From an uncultured Lachnospiraceae bacterium (GTDB lineage Bacteria; Bacillota; Clostridia; Lachnospirales; Lachnospiraceae), in the NCBI GenBank assembly GCA_900544445.1, contig UQVK01000066.1:1-20912 (forward strand): a stretch of 20,912 nt of DNA. The letters run 5' to 3'. The position numbers were made by a program, and so were the translations under genes. Numbering within the stretch: position 1 is the first letter of the stretch; every line of letters starts with the position of its first letter. This document shows positions 1 to 7,424 of this stretch, in pieces. The notes beneath the pieces were generated by a model. The model saw nothing but the letters and a program-made list of their open reading frames with translations, did not search any database and was not told where the DNA came from.

Positions 1-34
1 GAATTGTCTCTTTCCTGCATGTCAGGGGGGAAAT

Positions 35-155
35 TCGGTATTAACCGACAGCCCCGGCAGTTTTGCGCCGAAGCACAAAACTGCTGTGATCGCAGAGGAG
101 AAATCACCTGCGTGATTTCTCCTCGCGGCCTCAGCGTATCGCTTCGGCATGGAGG
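35..155 (+). promoter_or_regulatory. Structured leader element, copy A (predicted pseudoknot over the RBS) upstream of nadR
   Basis: A small hairpin (35-39/44-48) is followed by stem P1 (57-65 with 76-84, 9 bp), whose loop carries GCCGAAGC (67-74). Stem P2 (95-106 with 113-124, 12 bp) extends through 91-93/125-127 with A94 bulged. Next comes GCCTCAGCG (128-136), then GCTTCGGC (141-148), and GGAGG (151-155) just before the nadR start. The P1 loop is perfectly complementary to 141-148 (8 bp), predicting a pseudoknot. Alternatively AGCG (133-136) pairs with CGCT (140-143) while CCTC (129-132) covers GAGG of the Shine-Dalgarno. The same architecture with different stem sequences recurs at 20450-20535. 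Its function and ligand are unknown; it could also be a dispersed intergenic repeat. Confidence 0.65.
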
Positions 156-160
156 AAAAA

Positions 161-1198
161 ATGAGATATCGGGTTGGAATGTATGGGGGATCCTTCGATC
201 CGCTGCATATCGGGCACCTGCATGATATCATCAGGGCAGCCGCCATGTGCGAAGAACTGTATGTGATGATCAGCTGGTGTGAGGGACGGGAATCCACATC
301 GAAGGAATTGAGGTACCGCTGGATCCATAATAATATCAGGCATCTGCCCAATGTGAAAATCATTATGATCGAGGATAAGGCTGTCAGCAAGGAAGTATAT
401 AATACGGATTACTATTGGGAAAAAGGCGCCGAGGATATTAAGGCGGCGATCGGAAAGCCGATTGACGCGGTGTTCTGCGGCACGGACTATCTGGGAACCG
501 GCCGGTTTGAAAGTCTTTACTGCCCGGAAAGCGAAGTGATTTATTTTGACCGTTCGGAGGTTCCGGTCAGTTCCACCAGCCTGCGGTTCGATGTATACGC
601 AAACTGGCAGTATATTCCGCCGATCTGCAGGCCGTATTATGTGAAACGCGTTCTGATAGCAGGCGGAGAGAGCACGGGAAAATCCACTCTTGTACAAAAT
701 CTGTCGATTGCCTATAACACGAATTTTGTCCGGGAAATCGGCCGGGATACCTGTGACATCGCAGGCGGTGAAGATTTTATGAATATGGACGATTTGTGCG
801 AAAATTTCCTGAGACAGAAAACGGAAGAGATAGAAGCGGCCTACAGCAGCAACCGGATCCTGTTTATCGATACGGATGCGGTTACTACGAAATTCTATTC
901 CCATTTTCTCCTGAAAAAGAAGGAAGAAATTCAAAAATGTGATGCCCTTGCGGATGCTGTTTCCGGAATTAACCGCTTCGATCTGGTTCTGTTTCTGGAG
1001 CCTACGGTATCGTTTGTGCAGGATGGAACCAGGAATGAAAAAATTGCGCAGGATCGGGAAAAGTACAGCCGGGAAATTAAAATGCTGTTTGATGAAGCCG
1101 GAATGGAATACTGCTGTCTGAGAGGAGACTATCTGGACAGATTCAATCAGGCAAAGAAGCTGATCGAGGAAAAGTTTCACATAAAAACGATCTGGTAG
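161..1198 (+). CDS. nadR: NadR-type bifunctional NMN adenylyltransferase / ribosylnicotinamide kinase
   Basis: This 345-residue cytosolic protein is predicted to phosphorylate nicotinamide riboside and adenylylate NMN, salvaging NAD. The N-terminal nucleotidyltransferase domain shows GGSFDPLHIGH (residues 9-19, the HxGH family motif) and a later SSTSLR like the ISxTxxR motif. The C-terminal P-loop kinase domain begins near residue 168 with GGESTGKST. Enterobacterial NadR has an extra N-terminal helix-turn-helix repressor domain, which is absent here, so this is an enzyme-only form. The start is ATG 161 because GGAGG (151-155) lies 5 bases upstream; the in-frame ATG at 149 overlaps that Shine-Dalgarno and is unlikely. 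The gene sits directly behind structured leader copy A and converges on the exporter operon. A transporter such as PnuC often accompanies NadR, but the upstream side lies outside the window. Confidence 0.9.
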   Translation: MRYRVGMYGGSFDPLHIGHLHDIIRAAAMCEELYVMISWCEGRESTSKELRYRWIHNNIRHLPNVKIIMIEDKAVSKEVYNTDYYWEKGAEDIKAAIGKPIDAVFCGTDYLGTGRFESLYCPESEVIYFDRSEVPVSSTSLRFDVYANWQYIPPICRPYYVKRVLIAGGESTGKSTLVQNLSIAYNTNFVREIGRDTCDIAGGEDFMNMDDLCENFLRQKTEEIEAAYSSNRILFIDTDAVTTKFYSHFLLKKKEEIQKCDALADAVSGINRFDLVLFLEPTVSFVQDGTRNEKIAQDREKYSREIKMLFDEAGMEYCCLRGDYLDRFNQAKKLIEEKFHIKTIW

Positions 1199-1241
1199 CC
1201 GGGGGAGCATACCTTCCCAAAACACTGAACATCAGAAATAG

Positions 1242-1278
1242 CCCGCGCCCGGAAGGAAAGGGGCCTTCCGGGCGCGGG
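1242..1278. terminator. GC-rich hairpin between convergent genes, probable bidirectional terminator
   Basis: A perfect 15-bp stem (1242-1256 with 1264-1278) with a 7-base loop lies between the convergent ends of nadR and the exporter operon. No clear T-run follows on either strand, so classical intrinsic termination is uncertain. An outer complementary pair, ATCAGAAA (1231-1238) with TTTCTGAT (1298-1305), brackets the hairpin and may lengthen it. Confidence 0.6.
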
Positions 1279-1329
1279 AATCTGAAATTGGAAAATGTTT
1301 CTGATACATCGCTGCGGCGATGAAAGCAA

Positions 1330-3189
1330 TCAGCTGTACGCCGGCGCCATCGCCCGGTCATCCGGATTATCTGCGGCTTCTTTTTCCTCTGCGGCGAGTT
1401 CATCGGCATCCTTCATGAAGCTGTACTGCGACATGTACAGATGGTAATACGGACCCTTGCGGGCGAGCAGTTCGTTGTGGCTTCCGCTTTCCTGAATCCG
1501 TCCCTTATCCACGTAGAGGATGCGGGTGCAGTTCTGGATGGTGGAAAGCCGGTGGGCGATAATAAAGGAGGTACGGCCTTTGAGCAGCTCATTCAGACCC
1601 TTCTGCAGTATGATTTCTGTCTCCGTGTCGATGCTGGAGGTGGCTTCGTCCAGAATCAGGATCTTCGGGTCCGCGAGCAGAGCGCGGGCAAAGGAGATGA
1701 GCTGTCTTTGTCCGGCGGACAGACGACTGCCCCGCTCATTTACCTGTGTATAGTAGCCGTTTTCCATCTGCATGATGAAATCATGGGCGCAGACGGTTTT
1801 GGCCGCCTGAATGACGTCTTCATCCGTGGCGGTACGGTTGCCGTAGCGGATATTGTCCATAATGGTGCCGGAGAAAATGAAGCTGTCCTGCATCATGACG
1901 CCCATCTGGGTGCGCAGGGAACGCAGGGTTACCTTCGAGATATCCACGCCGTCAATGGTGATTCTGCCTCCTCCCACATTGTAGAAACGACTCAGAAGGT
2001 TGACGATTGTGGACTTACCGGCGCCGGTGGGACCGACAATGGCGAAGGATTCGCCGGGCATTGCTGTAAAGCTGACATCATCCAGCGTTTTAATGCCCTC
2101 TTCGTAGGAGAAGGTGACATGCTCAAAGCTGACCTTTCCGGTGATGGGAGGCATTTCCGTCGCATCAGGGGCATCTTTGACCGCAACCGGCGTATCAATG
2201 GTTTCAAAAATACGCTCCATATAGGAGATTGCGGTGAGCAGGGAATTATAAAAATTCGCCAGTGTGGTGATTGGGGACCAGAACCGGCTGATATATCCGG
2301 TAAAGGCGACCAGTACGCCTACGGAGGCAGCGCCGCCGTTCATGGCCATGTCCACGATCGCCACATAGAGGAAGGCTGTGGTCACAGCGGAAATCACGTC
2401 CACGGTAGGACCCATCATAAAGTTGAAGCGGACTGCCTTCATCCAGGACTGACGGTATCCATCGCTCAGACGGTTGAAAATTCCGCTGTTTTCCTGTTCC
2501 CGGACAAAAGACTGCGTGACGCGGATGCCGTTGATGCTTTCTGCAATATAGGCATTCAGGTTGGACTGCTTGTTGCTCTGAATCTGCCAGGCTCTGTGCT
2601 GCCGTCTTTTAATGACAGCGGCGAAGAGGGCGAGAACGGGCAGGCCGCACATACACATCAGTGTCAGCTTTACATTGATGGAAAGCATGAAAAAGATGAT
2701 AAAAATCAGGCTGCACAGGTCTGTTATGGTATTTAAGAGACCGTTGGAAAGCAGGTCGCTTAAGTTGTTTACATAGTTAACCACACGTACCTGAATCTTA
2801 CCGTGCGGCCGGTCATCATAGTAGGAGAAGGGCAGCTCCTGCAGATGCCAGAAGATGTCGTTTCTCAGCTCATGAATGACCGTCTGGCCCACCCGGTTGG
2901 TGATTTTGATTTTGATACGCAGGGCAAACACGGAATAAAGGATGACCAGAAGCGTCAGCAGGCTGATCCGGAGAAGACCCTGAATATCCCTGTTGGGGAT
3001 GATTTCGTTCATGACGGTCATGAAGAAACGGGGAATCAGCATGGTGGCAGCGCTGGAGGAAAGCATGAGTACCGCTGCGATGATCATATCCTTTTTATAG
3101 GGGATGACATAGCGGCCAAGACGTTTCAGCTGCCCGAGGTCAAAATGCTCTTCATATATTTCGTCCACATCATATTTGTTGCGTGCCAT
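1330..3189 (-). CDS. ABC exporter subunit, catalytic-site half of a heterodimeric multidrug-type transporter
   Basis: This 619-residue half-transporter has an N-terminal membrane domain of the type I exporter fold (residues ~25-320) and a C-terminal ATPase. The ATPase shows Walker A GPTGAGKST (near 385), Q-loop MMQD, signature LSAGQRQ (deviating from LSGGQ), Walker B LILDEATS with the catalytic Glu, and H-loop IIAHRLST. With its partner it should form a heterodimer exporting drugs, lipids or peptides; the substrate cannot be read from sequence. The start ATG lies 6 bases after the upstream gene's stop, and its GGGAG Shine-Dalgarno lies inside the last codons of that gene, indicating translational coupling. 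Together with the partner's substitutions, the altered signature fits one canonical and one degenerate ATP site, as in BmrCD, LmrCD and TM287/288. Confidence 0.9.
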   Translation of the reverse strand: MARNKYDVDEIYEEHFDLGQLKRLGRYVIPYKKDMIIAAVLMLSSSAATMLIPRFFMTVMNEIIPNRDIQGLLRISLLTLLVILYSVFALRIKIKITNRVGQTVIHELRNDIFWHLQELPFSYYDDRPHGKIQVRVVNYVNNLSDLLSNGLLNTITDLCSLIFIIFFMLSINVKLTLMCMCGLPVLALFAAVIKRRQHRAWQIQSNKQSNLNAYIAESINGIRVTQSFVREQENSGIFNRLSDGYRQSWMKAVRFNFMMGPTVDVISAVTTAFLYVAIVDMAMNGGAASVGVLVAFTGYISRFWSPITTLANFYNSLLTAISYMERIFETIDTPVAVKDAPDATEMPPITGKVSFEHVTFSYEEGIKTLDDVSFTAMPGESFAIVGPTGAGKSTIVNLLSRFYNVGGGRITIDGVDISKVTLRSLRTQMGVMMQDSFIFSGTIMDNIRYGNRTATDEDVIQAAKTVCAHDFIMQMENGYYTQVNERGSRLSAGQRQLISFARALLADPKILILDEATSSIDTETEIILQKGLNELLKGRTSFIIAHRLSTIQNCTRILYVDKGRIQESGSHNELLARKGPYYHLYMSQYSFMKDADELAAEEKEAADNPDDRAMAPAYS

Positions 3190-3195
3190 TGATTG

Positions 3196-5019
3196 TCACT
3201 CCCTTCCTGCCGCATCTGCTGCCGGCTGCAGGCTTCCTGCGCCGGTCATGGTATGGGCGGCACGTTCATAGGCTTCCGCCGCTTTTTTGGCATCGGTATG
3301 ATACTGATGTTCAAAGACGCGGGCATAGTAGCCGCCTTTTTTCAGAAGCTCCTCATGGGTTCCGCGTTCTGCAATGCGTCCATGGTCCAGAACCAGAATC
3401 TGATCCGCGTCTTTCAGGGAAGAGATGCGGTAGGCAATGATGAAAATCGTATGTGCCCCTTCCAGATTCTTCAGCTGTTTCTGTATGTAGGTTTCCGTTT
3501 CCATATCAACGGCGGATGTGGTGTCATCCAGAATCAGGATGGCAGGATCCTTTAACAGGGCTCTTGCCAGAGAGATTCTCTGCTTCTGGCCGCCGGACAG
3601 GCCTACGCCGCGTTCGCCCACGATGGTATCATAGCCTTCCGGCATGGCCTGGATGAAATGATTGGCATCCGCCGCGATGGCCGCTTTTTTTACCTTCTCA
3701 AACGAACAGTCCGGACGTCCGTAGGCAATATTTCCTTCTATGGTATCTGAGAAGAGGAACACATCCTGCATGGCCATGCCGATGTTGTCGCGCAGGTCAT
3801 ACAGATCCATATCCTTTACATTTACGCCATCCACCAGGACTTCGCCTTCCGTTGCGTCATAGAACCGGCAGAGCAGATTCATGATGGTGGATTTTCCGGA
3901 GCCTGTCGGACCGAGGATTCCGATCGTCTGACCGGGTTTAACGGAAAAGCTCACGTCACGGATGATGTCCACATCTCTCGCGTCTTCCGCCTGATAGGAA
4001 ACATTCCGGAATTCCACGCTTCCCTTCAGATGCTTCTTTTCCACCGCATTGTCAGGCTTGAAAATATGAGGGGTTTCAGAAAAGGTGGAATATATTTTTT
4101 CTACGGAAGTAATAAAACGCTGTACATCGTTGATGAACCATCCGGCCATGCGCAGCGGATTGTTCAGCATCCACAGATAGCCGTTCACCGTGACCAGGCT
4201 TCCCAGGGAAAGCTCTCCGCGGATTGCCATCAGTCCGCCCAGGAGGATGAGGACAACGGTGAGAATGTTGGAGAAGAATTCGAAAATCGGCACATATTTG
4301 GACCAGATGGCCGCCGCTCCGAGCTCCGCTTCCCGGTAGGCATCATTTTCCTTATCGAATTTTTCCTTTTCAAAATCTTCCTTTGCGAAGGCCTTGACCA
4401 CACGGTTTCCGCTGATGTTTTCCTGTACGAAGGCGTTCAGGCTGGAAAAACGGTTTCGAATGTTCTGGAAGGCCGGTTTTACGCGGAAAAACTGGGAGAT
4501 GGTAAAAAATACCGTAAACGGCAGAATGCACAGCATGCAGAGAGCCAGTTTGGTATTGATGGTAAATACCATGACCAGTGCGAAAACGAAATAGAGTACA
4601 TTTTCATAAATGGATGAAATGATATTCGCCACGAAGTGCCGGATCGCATCCATATCACCTGTCTGGCGGCTCATCAGATCACCGGTACGGTTGCGGTTGT
4701 AAAAAGCGAAATCTTCCATCAAAAATTTGCGGTATACGGCATCCCTCATCTGATAGAGCACGCCCTGAGAACAGATTTCAAAGTTGTAGGGAACGAAAAA
4801 ACGAAGCACGCTTCTGGCAGCTGTAACGAGCAGCAGTATGGCGATCAGAACCGGCAGCTTCTCATACTGTCCTCCGCTGATGACGTCGTCAACCACATGA
4901 CCGCTGACCACCGGGTTGATGATGGCGAGCGCAGCCAGAAATGTGACCAGTACCAGCCCAAGAAAAATCCGTGGGCGGTAGGGTTTGATGAATGAGTAGA
5001 ACCATTTCATGGGTGTCAT
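3196..5019 (-). CDS. ABC exporter subunit with degenerate ATPase site, partner of the adjacent half-transporter
   Basis: This 607-residue half-transporter has membrane spans from about residue 10 to 310, then an ATPase with Walker A GPTGSGKST (near 369), Q-loop AMQD and canonical signature LSGGQKQR. Its Walker B reads LILDDTTS, with Asp in place of the catalytic Glu, and its H-loop reads IIAYRISS, with Tyr in place of His. These are the usual marks of the regulatory subunit of a heterodimeric exporter. The start is taken at ATG 5019 (MTPMKW) because a strong Shine-Dalgarno (AGGGAGGA, complement of 5031-5038) lies 11 bases upstream; a reading frame extending to 5091 has no such support. It is the first gene of a two-gene operon. 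No MarR- or TetR-type regulator gene is adjacent. Confidence 0.9.
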   Translation of the reverse strand: MTPMKWFYSFIKPYRPRIFLGLVLVTFLAALAIINPVVSGHVVDDVISGGQYEKLPVLIAILLLVTAARSVLRFFVPYNFEICSQGVLYQMRDAVYRKFLMEDFAFYNRNRTGDLMSRQTGDMDAIRHFVANIISSIYENVLYFVFALVMVFTINTKLALCMLCILPFTVFFTISQFFRVKPAFQNIRNRFSSLNAFVQENISGNRVVKAFAKEDFEKEKFDKENDAYREAELGAAAIWSKYVPIFEFFSNILTVVLILLGGLMAIRGELSLGSLVTVNGYLWMLNNPLRMAGWFINDVQRFITSVEKIYSTFSETPHIFKPDNAVEKKHLKGSVEFRNVSYQAEDARDVDIIRDVSFSVKPGQTIGILGPTGSGKSTIMNLLCRFYDATEGEVLVDGVNVKDMDLYDLRDNIGMAMQDVFLFSDTIEGNIAYGRPDCSFEKVKKAAIAADANHFIQAMPEGYDTIVGERGVGLSGGQKQRISLARALLKDPAILILDDTTSAVDMETETYIQKQLKNLEGAHTIFIIAYRISSLKDADQILVLDHGRIAERGTHEELLKKGGYYARVFEHQYHTDAKKAAEAYERAAHTMTGAGSLQPAADAAGRE

Positions 5020-5104
5020 AAAGATACACTTCCTCCCTGAGCTGTTTTGCAAAAATGGCTTTGACAGAAATCTTTCCTGTCCCTTTATCATAGGAAATCA
5101 GGGA

Positions 5105-5123
5105 GAAAATAAAATGTATTTTC
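5105..5123. promoter_or_regulatory. Palindrome upstream of the exporter operon, possible operator
   Basis: GAAAATA (5105-5111) and TATTTTC (5117-5123) form a 7-bp inverted repeat with a 5-base spacer in the 203-base gap between the exporter pair and the small membrane-protein gene. The position, about 90-100 bases upstream of the exporter start in AT-rich DNA, suits a dimeric repressor site. A weak minus-strand promoter may lie nearby, but I could not place it with confidence. The rest of the gap holds no gene. Confidence 0.3.
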
Positions 5124-5222
5124 TTGCCTTATTTTTGTATTATTTTGGCATGGAATCAAACCGCGTGCAAAGGCAGCGCGGCCGTATACAGACGCCGGGA
5201 GAAAGGAAAACGGTCCCTTTTT

Positions 5223-5588
5223 TCAGACCAGACCGTACAGCTTAAGAATACCAAGAAGAATGGAAGCGGCGACGAGAAGAAAGGATACGGTATGGGGGGA
5301 TTTTTCTTTTTCCGGTCCGCTTTCCTCTGTTCCCTTTTCTATATTTCTGTGCCAGAAAAGACCGGCGGCAGCGAGCAGACCGAAAGCGAAGCTTACGCTC
5401 CTGGAAAGGATAAAACTGGATGGAAGGCTTAAGATGCTGCATGCTGCGATCAGAAGCCCCCAGACCGCGAGCAGATAAAACAGGGCTTCCTTTCCGGAGC
5501 CTTCCTTCCATAAAAACAGAAGCAGAATGCCGATCAGGCTGATCAGACTGATGGCGACGAACAGGAGGGTTAAAATTCCGATTGCCAT
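5223..5588 (-). CDS. Small hypothetical integral membrane protein
   Basis: This 121-residue protein has four strongly hydrophobic stretches (about residues 2-27, 36-56, 64-79 and 101-120). They are separated by short charged loops, and a Glu/Lys-rich loop (around 82-96) precedes the last span. No catalytic motif or recognisable family signature is visible, so no function is proposed. An AAAGGA Shine-Dalgarno lies about 10 bases before the ATG, and a TATAAT-like box lies further upstream on the minus strand. It is transcribed in the same direction as the exporter pair 203 bases downstream and could be part of a longer transcript, although a weak ACGGTC/GACCGT stem followed by TTTT overlaps its stop. 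Confidence 0.65.
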   Translation of the reverse strand: MAIGILTLLFVAISLISLIGILLLFLWKEGSGKEALFYLLAVWGLLIAACSILSLPSSFILSRSVSFAFGLLAAAGLFWHRNIEKGTEESGPEKEKSPHTVSFLLVAASILLGILKLYGLV

Positions 5589-5621
5589 TGGTGTGTTATT
5601 TCCTTTCTTTGTTCTGAAATC

Positions 5622-5627
5622 ATTATA
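5622..5627 (-). promoter_or_regulatory. Putative -10 box for the small membrane-protein gene
   Basis: Read on the minus strand this is a perfect TATAAT, 33 bases before the start codon. The best -35 candidate at 17-base spacing is poor (TTCTTC), so the promoter call is tentative. It is divergent from the promoter at 5730-5758. Confidence 0.4.
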
Positions 5628-5729
5628 AAAAAGATTTCTAAAGAGAAGAAAAAGAAAACTTTAAAGAAACGTAAACTTTTTGCAAAAGCACTGTTCTGCC
5701 TGTCCGTAGGTTGATCCGGTCAGGCAGGA

Positions 5730-5758
5730 TTGACGGAAGGCTTTTCTTATTATATAGT
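5730..5758 (+). promoter_or_regulatory. Strong sigma-A type promoter for the pentapeptide-repeat gene
   Basis: TTGACG (5730-5735) and TATAGT (5753-5758) are separated by exactly 17 bases. Transcription would begin around 5765, at the first base of the leader stem described next. Confidence 0.7.
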
Positions 5759-5764
5759 AAAAAA

Positions 5765-5817
5765 CGGACAGTTCATGCATCACTGTGCAGTTACTGTCCG
5801 GACAAAGGAACAGTAAC
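5765..5817 (+). promoter_or_regulatory. 5' leader with two mutually exclusive stems
   Basis: CGGACAGT (5765-5772) pairs perfectly with ACTGTCCG (5793-5800). GTTACTGT (5790-5797) pairs perfectly with ACAGTAAC (5810-5817). Both 8-bp stems use ACTGT at 5793-5797, so only one can form at a time. The second stem ends 7 bases before the GGGAG Shine-Dalgarno (5825-5829). Confidence 0.45.
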
Positions 5818-5837
5818 AGAAAAAGGGAGTGATCCTG

Positions 5838-6512
5838 ATGGACAAAAAACGGGGACTGCAGGTGGTGCCGGCTTCTCCTGTTCTGCCGGAGAATCTCATT
5901 GCGCGTGAGGATGCCGCCCTGTGGCTTCACGCCTGCATAAGGCAGGAGCAGCAGGCGGAGGAATGTCTGCTGAAAGGAATCGCGGCGGAGAGCGAGAGCT
6001 TTTACAGGGGAAGCCTGAAAAGTGTGGAAATATCCGGCTGCAGCTTCCATGACTGCGATTTTGAAAAGGCGTCCTTTGTGGACGTTCTGTTCCGCAATTG
6101 TGATTTTTCAGGAAGCAGGCTGACGGACTGCTATTTTCACAGATGTGCCTTCCTTTCCGTAAAGGGTGTGGGAGCGGATTTCCATGAAAGCCTGTTTAAG
6201 GAAGTACGGATGGAGGACAGCGTGTTTTCCTATGCCAATTTCAGCGGCACATCCTGGGAGTCGGCTTTACTGAACGGCTGCGATCTGCAGGAGAGCTATC
6301 TGGAGGAATGTCGTCTGAAGAAAACGGAGCTGAACCGGGTGAAGCTGAACCGGGCCAATCTGTTCGGAACTGCCCTGCGCGGATTGGATCTGCGCGGCTG
6401 TGAGATCGAGGGCATTCTGATATCCGATGAAAAAAAGGAGCTGGCCGGGGCTGTGGTGGATCTGTACCAGGCGGCGGAGCTGGCCAGGCTGATGGGGCTT
6501 GTGATCCGGTGA
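5838..6512 (+). CDS. Pentapeptide-repeat family protein
   Basis: This 224-residue, apparently cytosolic protein has residues ~55-195 that read as tandem pentapeptide repeats of the A(D/N)LxX type, for example CDFEKASF, CDFSGSRL, ANFSGTSW, CDLQESYL and ANLFGTALRGLDL. Such repeats fold into a right-handed quadrilateral beta-helix. Family members range from gyrase-protecting proteins (Qnr/MfpA-like) to proteins of unknown role, and nothing here decides between them. The helix has short interruptions (LSVKGVG) and a non-repeat helical C-terminus. The ATG at 5838 is chosen because GGGAG lies 8 bases upstream; the GTG at 5829 overlaps that site. It has its own promoter and a structured leader. A partial copy of the leader repeat lies directly after the stop. 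Confidence 0.85.
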   Translation: MDKKRGLQVVPASPVLPENLIAREDAALWLHACIRQEQQAEECLLKGIAAESESFYRGSLKSVEISGCSFHDCDFEKASFVDVLFRNCDFSGSRLTDCYFHRCAFLSVKGVGADFHESLFKEVRMEDSVFSYANFSGTSWESALLNGCDLQESYLEECRLKKTELNRVKLNRANLFGTALRGLDLRGCEIEGILISDEKKELAGAVVDLYQAAELARLMGLVIR

Positions 6513-6515
6513 AGA

Positions 6516-6541
6516 CAGCGAAAAACGCTTCGGCAGGGAGG
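6516..6541 (+). repeat. Partial third copy of the nadR/PHP leader element (3' end only)
   Basis: CAGCG, five A, then CGCTTCGGCA and GGGAGG reproduce the 3' end of the leader element seen at 128-155 and 20507-20535, including the local AGCG/CGCT stem and the Shine-Dalgarno-like end. The P1 and P2 stems and the CCTC are missing, since the pentapeptide coding sequence ends at 6512. No start codon follows at a good distance, so it looks like a decayed or captured fragment. Confidence 0.5.
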
Positions 6542-6542
6542 C

Positions 6543-6624
6543 GTAAGAAAGCCTGTGGCTTTCTTGCTGGAAATATGTGCTGCAGTACATATTTCTTCAA
6601 GATATCACGCCGCCGTTCGGCGGC
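6543..6624 (+). promoter_or_regulatory. Three consecutive hairpins in the leader of the HD-domain gene
   Basis: In order: AAGAAAGCC/GGCTTTCTT (6545-6553/6557-6565, 3-base loop), GAAATATGT/ACATATTTC (6570-6578/6587-6595), and GCCGCC/GGCGGC (6609-6614/6619-6624, GTTC loop). The last lies just before the AGAGGG Shine-Dalgarno of the HD gene. None is followed by a T-run long enough for a good terminator. Confidence 0.5.
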
Positions 6625-6638
6625 AAAAAGAGGGAAAG

Positions 6639-7412
6639 ATGAAAATAGACAGAAAGAAAGCTTCAGATGCGTTCCGGGAATATACGTCGCATTATAACGT
6701 GCAGGATGACAAGGTGCGGCTGAAAATCGAGCATACCTGGCGGGTGGCGCAGCTTTGTGAAAAAATCGCACGGTCTCTTGATATGACCGGGGAGGAGCAG
6801 GATCTGGCCTGGCTGGCGGGACTTCTGCATGATGTGGGGCGTTTTGAACAGCTGAGGAGGTATGGAACCTTCATCGACGCGGAGTCCATCGACCATGCCA
6901 GATACGGGGCGGAGATTCTGTTTTCTTCGGACAGGATCCGGGATTATATCAGTGATTCCGGGGAGGATGAGCTGCTGCGTACGGCTGTGGCATGGCACAG
7001 CGCCTACCGGATTCCGGAGGAACTGGACGGGCGGACAGCCCGTTTCTGCAACATTCTGAGGGATGCGGACAAGATCGATATCCTGAAGGTAAACGTGGAT
7101 TTCCCGTTGGAGGAAATTTATAATGTTTCCACGCAGGAACTGCGAAGCTGTCAGGTCTCTCCGGAGGTGCTTGCCGCCTTTTATGAGGATAAGGCGGTGC
7201 TTCGGAGCCTGAAAAGGACGGCTGTGGATCATGTGATCGGTCATATTTCCCTGGTGTATGAGCTGGTGTTTCCTGTCAGTCTCCGGATCGTGCAGGAACA
7301 GGGATACCTGGAAAAGATGCTTTCCTTCTCCTCGGACAATCCCATAACGATGGAGCAGTTCGCGGCGGTAAGGACGCATATGGAAGCTTATCTGGCCAAA
7401 ATGAAAATTTGA
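6639..7412 (+). CDS. HD-domain metal-dependent phosphohydrolase
   Basis: This 257-residue cytosolic protein has an HD-superfamily signature: His at 32 (KIEHTW), His-Asp at 64-65 (LLHDVGR), then SIDHARYG, WHSAYR and the late Asp in RDADKIDIL, which together form the metal site. HD proteins hydrolyse phosphoester bonds of nucleotides or second messengers; the substrate of this one is not evident. ATG 6639 is chosen because an AGAGGG Shine-Dalgarno lies about 5 bases upstream and the family region starts soon after. The frame stays open back to a GTG at 6555, but that segment is mostly hairpin DNA. The stop is 12 bases before the YbaK-type gene, which indicates co-transcription. Confidence 0.85.
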   Translation: MKIDRKKASDAFREYTSHYNVQDDKVRLKIEHTWRVAQLCEKIARSLDMTGEEQDLAWLAGLLHDVGRFEQLRRYGTFIDAESIDHARYGAEILFSSDRIRDYISDSGEDELLRTAVAWHSAYRIPEELDGRTARFCNILRDADKIDILKVNVDFPLEEIYNVSTQELRSCQVSPEVLAAFYEDKAVLRSLKRTAVDHVIGHISLVYELVFPVSLRIVQEQGYLEKMLSFSSDNPITMEQFAAVRTHMEAYLAKMKI

Positions 7413-7424
7413 GGAGAAAGTGAA

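Noticed and set aside
131..1225. Long minus-strand reading frame opposite nadR
   Set aside because: It is an antisense shadow of a gene with clear NadR motifs; its translation shows no domain, and it has no Shine-Dalgarno support.
1441..2736. 431-codon plus-strand reading frame opposite the exporter gene
   Set aside because: It lies antisense to an ABC ATPase with all motifs intact; the translation is Gly/Asp/His-rich, typical of a shadow frame.
5061..5085. TTGACA on the plus strand as a promoter
   Set aside because: No good -10 follows at 16-18 bases, and no plus-strand gene lies downstream before the divergent region.
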